Origin: Clostridiales bacterium
Lineage (GTDB): Bacteria; Bacillota; Clostridia; Christensenellales; Christensenellaceae
Direction: 5' to 3'
Assembly (NCBI GenBank): GCA_003343685.1
Contig: QAKS01000099.1
Coordinates: forward strand, 1-5,872
Length of the DNA: 5,872 bases
The notes under the pieces are model-generated. The model made no database searches. It was not told the origin of the DNA and saw only the letters and a list, made by a program, of their open reading frames with translations. Numbering within the stretch: position 1 is the first letter of the stretch; each line of letters starts with the position of its first letter. This document shows positions 1 to 4,618 of this stretch, one piece after another. The translations under genes were made by a program, and so were the position numbers.

Positions 1-1394
1 CCGATTCTGCAGGGAGCACACTTGCCGCAGGACTCGTCAACCGTAAAGTCGAGGAAGAATCTTGCAACGTCTACCATGCAGTTGGTGTCGTCCATGACGA
101 TCAGGCCGCCGGAACCCATCATAGAGCCGATAGCAAGCAGGTTGTCATAGTCGATCTCTATATCCAGCTTGGAGGCAGGTATGCAGCCGCCGGAAGGGCC
201 GCCTGTCTGAGCAGCCTTGAACTCATGTCCGCTGGGGATGCCGCCGCCGATATCATAGATGATCTCACGCAGCGTCGTACCCATGGGGATCTCCACCAAG
301 CCGGTGTTGACGATCTTGCCGCCAAGTGCAAATACCTTTGTTCCCTTGGACTTCTCCGTACCCATAGAGGCAAACCATTCTGGTCCCTTATTGAATATAA
401 CGGGGATATTTGCAAACGTCTCAACGTTGTTGATGATTGTGGGCTTTCCAAATAGGCCCTGGTTTGCCGGGAACGGCGGCTTCGGTCTCGGCTCGCCGCG
501 GCGTCCTTCAATAGACTCCATCAGCGCTGTCTCCTCGCCGCATACAAATGCGCCCGCACCAAGACGAATCTCAATATCAAAGTCAAAATCAGTGCCGAAC
601 AGCCCCTTGCCCAGCAGGCCGTATTCTCTCGCCTGACCAATTGCAATATTCAGTCTCTCAACGGCAATGGGATACTCCGCTCTGACGTAGATATAACCCA
701 TGTTCGCACCGATAGCATAGCCTGCAATAGCCATTGCCTCAAGCACGCTGTGAGGGTCGCCCTCCAGAACGGAACGATCCATAAACGCACCCGGATCACC
801 CTCGTCCGCGTTGCAGATCACATATTTCTGCTCAGACTCTACTCTCGCTGCAAAGGTCCACTTTGTAGCCGTCGGGAATCCGCCGCCGCCTCTTCCGCGC
901 AGGCCCGACGCCTTTACAACGTCTATGACCTCCTGAGGCGTCATCTCTGTAAGGCATTTGCCCAACGCCTGATAGCCGTCAAGGGCAATATAATCCTCGA
1001 TCTTTTCCGGGTCGATTACGCCGCAGTTTCGGAGCGCTACGCGCTTCTGCCTTTTGTAGAAGCCGATTTTATCGAGTGTTGTAACAACCTCTTCCTTCGG
1101 GGTATGCGGCTTATGCAGCAGTCTTTCCACAATTCTGCCTTTCAGCAGGTGCTCCTCGACAATTTCCGGAACATCTTCCGGCGTTACTCTGTTATAATAG
1201 CAGCCCTCGGGGTAGACAATGACGATTGGTCCGTTTTCGCAAAGCCCGAAGCAGCCTGTACGAACAACCTGTATCTCCTTGTCCAGATCCTTATTTTTGA
1301 GTTCTTCTTCAAATCTTTCAATTATCTTGAGTGAATTGGAAGACGTACATCCCGTACCGCCGCACACAAGAACATGAGCTCTGAAAAAATCCAT
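1..1394 (-). CDS. hndC: NuoF-like flavoprotein subunit of an NAD(P)-linked [FeFe]-hydrogenase (HndC/HydB), 3' end cut by window
   Basis: This is the diaphorase subunit that binds FMN and NAD(P)H and passes electrons through iron-sulfur clusters to a hydrogenase in the cytoplasm. About 465 residues are visible and the frame stays open to the left edge. Residues 1-90 form a thioredoxin-like [2Fe-2S] domain with C11-x4-C16 and C48-x3-C52. The NuoF core follows: the glycine-rich FMN/NADH segment GRGGGGFPTATKW (167-179), NADEGDPGAFMDR (195-207), GAGAFVCGEETAL (279-291) and EGRRGEPRPKPPFP (296-309). The sequence ends inside ESCGKCAPCR (454-463), which gives three of the four [4Fe-4S] ligands. Family members usually continue with the fourth cysteine and often a two-[4Fe-4S] ferredoxin domain, to about 600 residues. 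The ATG at 1394 has GGAGG nine bases upstream. It lies 18 bases after the preceding gene, so the two are co-transcribed. The N-terminal ferredoxin domain and neighbours favour hydrogenase over respiratory complex I. The symbol does not imply NADP over NAD. A formate dehydrogenase partner is a less likely alternative. Confidence 0.93.
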   Translation of the reverse strand, partial: MDFFRAHVLVCGGTGCTSSNSLKIIERFEEELKNKDLDKEIQVVRTGCFGLCENGPIVIVYPEGCYYNRVTPEDVPEIVEEHLLKGRIVERLLHKPHTPKEEVVTTLDKIGFYKRQKRVALRNCGVIDPEKIEDYIALDGYQALGKCLTEMTPQEVIDVVKASGLRGRGGGGFPTATKWTFAARVESEQKYVICNADEGDPGAFMDRSVLEGDPHSVLEAMAIAGYAIGANMGYIYVRAEYPIAVERLNIAIGQAREYGLLGKGLFGTDFDFDIEIRLGAGAFVCGEETALMESIEGRRGEPRPKPPFPANQGLFGKPTIINNVETFANIPVIFNKGPEWFASMGTEKSKGTKVFALGGKIVNTGLVEIPMGTTLREIIYDIGGGIPSGHEFKAAQTGGPSGGCIPASKLDIEIDYDNLLAIGSMMGSGGLIVMDDTNCMVDVARFFLDFTVDESCGKCAPCRI

Positions 1395-1412
1395 GTTTCG
1401 TTTCCTCCGTTA

Positions 1413-1793
1413 TTATTTATCTCTCTGCTCTGCGTAGCCGATCGTATACTCTGTGACGACGTTTCCGTTTACGATATGCTCGGCAACAATTCTCTTCGCC
1501 TTTTCAGGCGTCAGCTCGACATAGGTCACCTTCTCCTCGCCGGGCATAAATACTTCCGCGATCGGCTCCAGACGGCAAACTCCTATGCACCCTGTCTGAG
1601 ACACGAGCACGTCCTTCAGACCCCGCGTACCCACTTCGTCTACAAAGGCTGCCAGCACCGGCCTTGCTCCGGCTGCGATACCGCAGGTTGCCATACCGAC
1701 CACAATACGCTTTTCTGCGCCTTCCTTTTTTCTCAGGTCGACGTTATTCTGCGCCTTTTCCTTAATTGCAGCAAGTTCTGCCAAAGATTTCAT
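1413..1793 (-). CDS. hndB: Small thioredoxin-like (2Fe-2S) ferredoxin-type hydrogenase subunit, HndB-like
   Basis: A 126-residue cytoplasmic protein of the thioredoxin-like [2Fe-2S] ferredoxin family. It corresponds to HndB of NADP-reducing hydrogenases and resembles the N-terminal domain of the next gene product. A charged helical N-terminus (1-28) precedes a beta strand and the motif VGMATCGIAAGARPVL (32-47). Next come SQTGCIGVCRLEP (65-77) and the conserved tail region VTYVELTPEKAKRIVAEHI (89-107). Only three cysteines are present (C37, C69, C73). The usual CX4C partner of C37 is alanine or glycine here, so cluster binding is uncertain and the role may be structural. The ATG at 1793 is chosen because GGAGGA lies seven bases upstream; an in-frame TTG at 1808 would sit on that ribosome site. 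It lies 27 bases after the ATPase gene and 18 before the NuoF-like gene. The family is confident; its electron-transfer role is inferred from context. Confidence 0.88.
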   Translation of the reverse strand: MKSLAELAAIKEKAQNNVDLRKKEGAEKRIVVGMATCGIAAGARPVLAAFVDEVGTRGLKDVLVSQTGCIGVCRLEPIAEVFMPGEEKVTYVELTPEKAKRIVAEHIVNGNVVTEYTIGYAEQRDK

Positions 1794-1800
1794 TTTTGCT

Positions 1801-1806
1801 TCCTCC
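1801..1806 (-). promoter_or_regulatory. Ribosome binding site that fixes the hndB-like start
   Basis: GGAGGA on the minus strand, seven bases before ATG at 1793. It overlaps the alternative TTG start at 1808-1806, which argues for the shorter 126-residue protein over a 131-residue one. Confidence 0.75.
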
Positions 1807-1820
1807 AAAAAATGTTTTAA

Positions 1821-2369
1821 CTATTGAATCAGTCCCGTTTCCTCACAGGCTTCCTGTAAATACTCTTTCAGCCATACCGATACTTCAGGGTCGTTCAGCG
1901 GGATATCACCTATCTGCTTCCTTACCTCCTCCGTATCCAGAACTTCCTTTCCCGTGTCGCTCTCCATGACGATCTGAAAGTCCAGATCCGGATTGCATAC
2001 AATGATGGAATGAACCGTTCCGGCAAAGTCGCCCAGCGGCGGCCTGTCAATATGAGACATCACATACCGGCCTGTTATCGTTGTACCCTTCCCCACTTTT
2101 GAAGTAATCCCGAACGATCCGCCTGTCGACTCGCATCCTTCTTTTAAAAGAGGAATTCCCAGTCCGACTTTTCTCGTCGTTCTCGTCGTCGTAAACGGGC
2201 TCACGACCTTTTTCAGAAAGCTCTCTTCCATGCCCTTGCCGTCGTCGGCAATCTCCACTTCAAGGCTGTCAGCCTCCATGCTTTCCGAAACGCGGATGCG
2301 GATATGCTTAGCAAGAGCAGTAATGCAGTTTTGCACAAGATCCAGAATGTGAAGGGCAATTTCGGGCAT
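1821..2369 (-). CDS. Stand-alone GHKL-fold (histidine-kinase-like) ATP-binding protein in hydrogenase operon
   Basis: A 182-residue soluble protein whose first ~105 residues are a HATPase_c/GHKL ATP-binding domain. The N box is LHILDLVQNCITAL (6-19) with the Mg-binding Asn at 14. The G1 box is DDGKGM (42-47), the F-box-like segment is SPFTTTRTTRKV (57-68), the G2 box is GLGIPL (69-74), and GKGTT (93-97) closes the site. There is no dimerisation/phosphoacceptor helix pair and no H-box histidine, and the first conserved motif starts at residue 6, so this is not a complete sensor kinase. Residues ~106-182 form a separate C-terminal segment starting at DRPPLGDFAGT (108-118) that I cannot assign. 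It may bind a partner. The ATG at 2369 lies six bases after the NuoE-like stop, with a short-spaced AAGGA overlapping that stop, which suggests translational coupling. Genes of this type recur between NuoE-like and NuoF-like hydrogenase genes in Clostridia, to my knowledge without a settled function. Roles in maturation, assembly or regulation are speculation. Confidence 0.87.
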   Translation of the reverse strand: MPEIALHILDLVQNCITALAKHIRIRVSESMEADSLEVEIADDGKGMEESFLKKVVSPFTTTRTTRKVGLGIPLLKEGCESTGGSFGITSKVGKGTTITGRYVMSHIDRPPLGDFAGTVHSIIVCNPDLDFQIVMESDTGKEVLDTEEVRKQIGDIPLNDPEVSVWLKEYLQEACEETGLIQ

Positions 2370-2375
2370 ATTTCC

Positions 2376-2852
2376 TTACCTGTATTTTTCGACAATGCCT
2401 TTGACGTCCTCAGGAACGAGTCTGCCATAGACCTGATCGTCTATCATCATAACGGGAGCAAGGCCGCAGCACCCCAGGCATCTGGTCGCCTCGAGAGAGA
2501 ACTTTCTGTCTGCAGTAGTCTTTCCCGGCTCTATCTCCAGAACCTTTGTGAGCTCCTCCAGAACGTGCTGCGAGTTTTTCACGTAGCATGCCGTACCCAT
2601 ACATACGCCGATGATGTGCTCGCCCTTAGGCTCCAGAGCAAACTGGGAATAAAAAGTCGCCACGCCGTAAATATCGGACATTGGAATGTCCATTTCGGTG
2701 GCGATCAGCTCCTGTACGGGGAAAGAAAGACATCCGAAGATATCCTGCGCTTTCTGCATAACAGGCATCAGTGGACCGGGCTTCTGTTTCATTTCTTCAA
2801 TAAACGACTTCAGCTCGTCCACTTTCGTTGTGTCCAAATCGGAATTTGACAT
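2376..2852 (-). CDS. hndA: NuoE-like [2Fe-2S] subunit of NAD(P)-linked hydrogenase (HndA/HydC)
   Basis: A 158-residue thioredoxin-fold [2Fe-2S] protein that carries electrons to or from the NuoF-like flavoprotein. The N-terminal helical part (residues 10-65) includes LMPVMQKAQDIFG and the family segment IYGVATFYSQF (61-71). The four cluster ligands are complete: C84-x4-C89 in CMGTAC, and C125-x3-C129 in CLGCCGLAP, with an extra cysteine at 128. The length is typical for NuoE. An in-frame ATG upstream at 2903 would add 17 residues, but AGGAGG at 2863-2868 falls ten bases before the ATG at 2852, and that shorter start matches family length. It is the first gene of the hydrogenase operon, downstream of a 212-base regulatory region and six bases ahead of the ATPase gene. 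The cofactor (NAD or NADP) and whether the complex bifurcates electrons cannot be read from this subunit alone. Confidence 0.93.
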   Translation of the reverse strand: MSNSDLDTTKVDELKSFIEEMKQKPGPLMPVMQKAQDIFGCLSFPVQELIATEMDIPMSDIYGVATFYSQFALEPKGEHIIGVCMGTACYVKNSQHVLEELTKVLEIEPGKTTADRKFSLEATRCLGCCGLAPVMMIDDQVYGRLVPEDVKGIVEKYR

Positions 2853-2862
2853 TGATACTGAA

Positions 2863-2868
2863 CCTCCT
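2863..2868 (-). promoter_or_regulatory. Strong ribosome binding site that fixes the hndA-like start
   Basis: AGGAGG on the minus strand, ten bases before ATG at 2852. The site lies inside the longer reading frame that begins at 2903, so it decides in favour of the 158-residue product. Confidence 0.8.
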
Positions 2869-2922
2869 AAAAATAAATTGACAACTGCCGTAAAAAAGCA
2901 CATCGACTGACCATGCCGCGAT

Positions 2923-2952
2923 CACAAGGTTCAGAGGACATACCTTTTTGTG
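2923..2952 (-). other. Weak bulged hairpin in hydrogenase operon leader
   Basis: On the minus strand CACAAAAAGGT (2952-2942) can pair with ACCTTGTG (2930-2923). This gives an eight-base-pair stem with a three-A bulge and an 11-base loop. No U-run follows, so it is not a terminator. It does not match a riboswitch that I recognise. It may be chance. Confidence 0.3.
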
Positions 2953-2954
2953 CA

Positions 2955-2988
2955 ATTCTACCTAGAATAATATGAGAATTATCATTCT
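2955..2988 (-). promoter_or_regulatory. Array of four AGAAT/ATTCT half-sites, candidate operator or leader hairpin
   Basis: Read on the minus strand, four copies of one five-base word occur in 34 bases: AGAAT, then 4 bases, ATTCT, then 6 bases, ATTCT, then 4 bases, AGAAT. The arrangement is symmetric (forward, reverse, reverse, forward, with spacers 4-6-4). The segment 2963-2989 can also fold as a ten-base-pair hairpin with a seven-base loop and one G-U pair. The array lies about 13-47 bases after the predicted transcription start, a position suited to repressor binding or leader control. TGATAAT inside it resembles one half of a Fur/PerR-type box, but the second half is poor. The regulator is unknown. 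Confidence 0.4.
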
Positions 2989-3007
2989 ATGATATAAGCA
3001 TATATAT

Positions 3008-3036
3008 ATTATGATATATTTCTCACAAAATAGCAA
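3008..3036 (-). promoter_or_regulatory. Predicted sigma-A-type promoter of the hydrogenase operon
   Basis: On the minus strand, TTGCTA (3036-3031, 4 of 6 to the -35 consensus) and CATAAT (3013-3008, 5 of 6 to the -10 consensus) are 17 bases apart. This predicts a start near 3001 and a leader of about 150 bases before ATG at 2852. The surrounding DNA is very A/T-rich, so other pairings are possible, such as TTGTGA (3028-3023) with TATATG about 18 bases on. Confidence 0.5.
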
Positions 3037-3059
3037 TGGTTTTTTTATCAAAAACCGTT
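3035..3059. terminator. A/T-rich hairpin after ftsW, possible terminator
   Basis: The arms AATGGTTTTT (3035-3044) and AAAAACCGTT (3050-3059) pair around a five-base loop, starting only five bases after the ftsW stop. The leftward transcript has one A-C mismatch in the stem and only a broken U-run (GCTATTTTG) after it, so it would be a weak terminator for ftsW. The plus-strand version pairs better and is followed by ATTTTT, although no plus-strand gene needs it. The hydrogenase -35 element overlaps its left edge. Confidence 0.35.
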
Positions 3060-3064
3060 ATTTT

Positions 3065-4606
3065 TCATGGTATATCTAAAAATGTCTTGCCGTCAGTTTT
3101 TTTCTTTTCAATTCTTTCCTTTGTCATCGTGTTTTTGGTCCAACCGGTATTTTTCTGCGCCGTTTTAGCCGGAAAAGTTTTTTTCTCTCCCACTCTCTTT
3201 TCTCCTGCATACTCGTGCCGAACTCCCTGTTTTGGGTCACTTTTTCGGTTTTTTACAGCAGAATTCACCGGCCTGCCGTTGTGATAGGTTGATGTGGATA
3301 TGGTCTGCGTCCCCTGACGGGGCGGCTGTCCCAACGGCCGGCGCGTGTTCTTGGCGGTATTTTTCCCGTCCTGTTTCTCCTTGACCGCCGAACGGCCGGG
3401 TACCATCGTTCCCTGGCGGGCGACATTTTCCAAAAAACCCGCCATTGTCATAAATATAATGACACCCGAACCGCCATAGCTCAGAAAAGGCAGCACAACA
3501 CCTGTGGTCGGCACAATGCCGAGCGCCACGCCAATGTTGATAATCGTCTGTATAGAAATAATTCCCACCACACCCGTGGCTATCAGTCGACCCAGCATGT
3601 CAGGCGCGCGCATTGCCGCGATGACGCCTCTCCAAATCAGCGCCACGTAAAGCAGCAGGACGCATACTGCGCCGAAAAAGCCCAATTCCTCCGCTATGAC
3701 GGAGAAAATCAGATCGGACTCGCTCATGGGCAAATACAGCATTTTCTGCATGCTGTTGCCCAGCCCCCGGCCAAACATGCCGCCTGCACCAAAGGAATAT
3801 TTCGACTGCGTCAGCTGATAGCCCGGATCGCCCAGATTCAGAATACGCTGCAGCCTGTAACCGCCGTCTGCCGTAGGCATCAGGCCGAAAACAGCCAGAG
3901 CCCCCGCCCCGATGAGCATCACCGTCACCAAATGCGAGGTTTTTACTCCCGCTACAAACAGCATTGCCATAACCAGAAGAAAAATACAGATAATTGCGCT
4001 GTAATTCGGCTGCATAATAATGGGAATAAACAGTACCACAATCAAAAGCATATACGGCAATACGCCGGTCTTCATTTTTTCAATATCAGAGCGCGGCTTT
4101 CGTGAAACAGAAGCAGCCATAAAAATAATCAGGCACATCTTGAGAATTTCTGACGGCTGAATGCTGATGCCTATGTTAATCCATCGTCTGGAATTGTTTA
4201 TGGTCACGCCGAGCGGCGTGTATACAAGCAAAAGAGACAGCACGCCAAAAAACAAAACATAGTGGTACGGTCGCAGCCTCTTCAGCAGCGTCTTGATTTT
4301 GCTGTCATATGTTTTCGGCGGCGCGCCTGTCCGTTGGAAGCGGAAGCTCAGGAACCTATGGTAATCGAAAAACATGGCAATCACCATGCAGATCGTCCCC
4401 AGCGCAGCACAGATAATCTGTTTAAAGAAATAATAATACGAGGATTCGTCCCGCGCTTCGGCGGAATAGTAGCTGGCGCTGTATACCATAACCAGACCGA
4501 TGCACACCAGTATAATGATAACCAGCAGCATCGTGTAATCAAACGTCCTTGTATATGCCGTTCTGTTTTTATTTTCCTTTTTTACAGTCCCGCTGTTTTC
4601 CCTCAC
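3065..4606 (-). CDS. ftsW: FtsW/SpoVE-type lipid II polymerase (SEDS glycosyltransferase) with long basic C-terminal tail
   Basis: A 513-residue integral membrane peptidoglycan glycosyltransferase of the SEDS family, which works with a class B penicillin-binding protein at the division septum. About ten membrane segments can be placed, roughly at 24-44, 62-80, 115-131, 154-168, 183-199, 203-220, 224-243, 309-328, 342-365 and 372-394. Family motifs are NNSRRWINIG...IQPSEILK (137-156), GRGLGNSMQKMLYLP (279-293), SESDLIFSVIAEELGFFG (295-312) and PFLSYGGSG (373-381). Asp298 matches the essential Asp297 of E. coli FtsW. Two parts are longer than usual: the loop at 84-113 and a hydrophilic Lys/Arg/Thr-rich tail from about 398 to 513, so the protein exceeds the usual ~370-420 residues. 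The start is GTG at 4606, with GGGGA about six bases upstream and no better in-frame alternative before the first membrane segment. It follows murD by 12 bases. SpoVE cannot be excluded; RodA is disfavoured by the murD context. Confidence 0.94.
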   Translation of the reverse strand: MRENSGTVKKENKNRTAYTRTFDYTMLLVIIILVCIGLVMVYSASYYSAEARDESSYYYFFKQIICAALGTICMVIAMFFDYHRFLSFRFQRTGAPPKTYDSKIKTLLKRLRPYHYVLFFGVLSLLLVYTPLGVTINNSRRWINIGISIQPSEILKMCLIIFMAASVSRKPRSDIEKMKTGVLPYMLLIVVLFIPIIMQPNYSAIICIFLLVMAMLFVAGVKTSHLVTVMLIGAGALAVFGLMPTADGGYRLQRILNLGDPGYQLTQSKYSFGAGGMFGRGLGNSMQKMLYLPMSESDLIFSVIAEELGFFGAVCVLLLYVALIWRGVIAAMRAPDMLGRLIATGVVGIISIQTIINIGVALGIVPTTGVVLPFLSYGGSGVIIFMTMAGFLENVARQGTMVPGRSAVKEKQDGKNTAKNTRRPLGQPPRQGTQTISTSTYHNGRPVNSAVKNRKSDPKQGVRHEYAGEKRVGEKKTFPAKTAQKNTGWTKNTMTKERIEKKKTDGKTFLDIP

Positions 4607-4618
4607 GCTTATTCCCCG

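Noticed and set aside
750..1334. A 194-codon open frame on the plus strand
   Set aside because: It lies wholly opposite the NuoF-like gene, whose motifs are unmistakable, and its translation shows no domain. It is a shadow frame.
1374..1820. A 148-codon plus-strand frame with several cysteines and histidines, superficially metal-binding
   Set aside because: It is antisense to the HndB-like gene; the Cys/His content comes from the complementary codons, not from a real motif.
2304..2849. A 181-codon plus-strand frame opposite the NuoE-like and ATPase genes
   Set aside because: The opposing minus-strand frames encode complete conserved proteins; this one has no recognisable motif and no convincing ribosome site.
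2850..2903. Longer start for the NuoE-like protein (hydrophobic MCFFTAVVNLFLGG extension, signal-like)
   Set aside because: AGGAGG lies inside the extension, ten bases before ATG 2852, and the family is cytoplasmic with the shorter length.
2905..2922. GGCATGGTC in the leader, recalling part of an HDV-type ribozyme core
   Set aside because: The pairing strands required for the nested double pseudoknot are not present around it; chance match.
3000..3022. TATATA-rich run as a simple-sequence repeat or replication-type A/T element
   Set aside because: It is short, imperfect and fully accounted for by the predicted promoter region; no iterons or DnaA boxes nearby.
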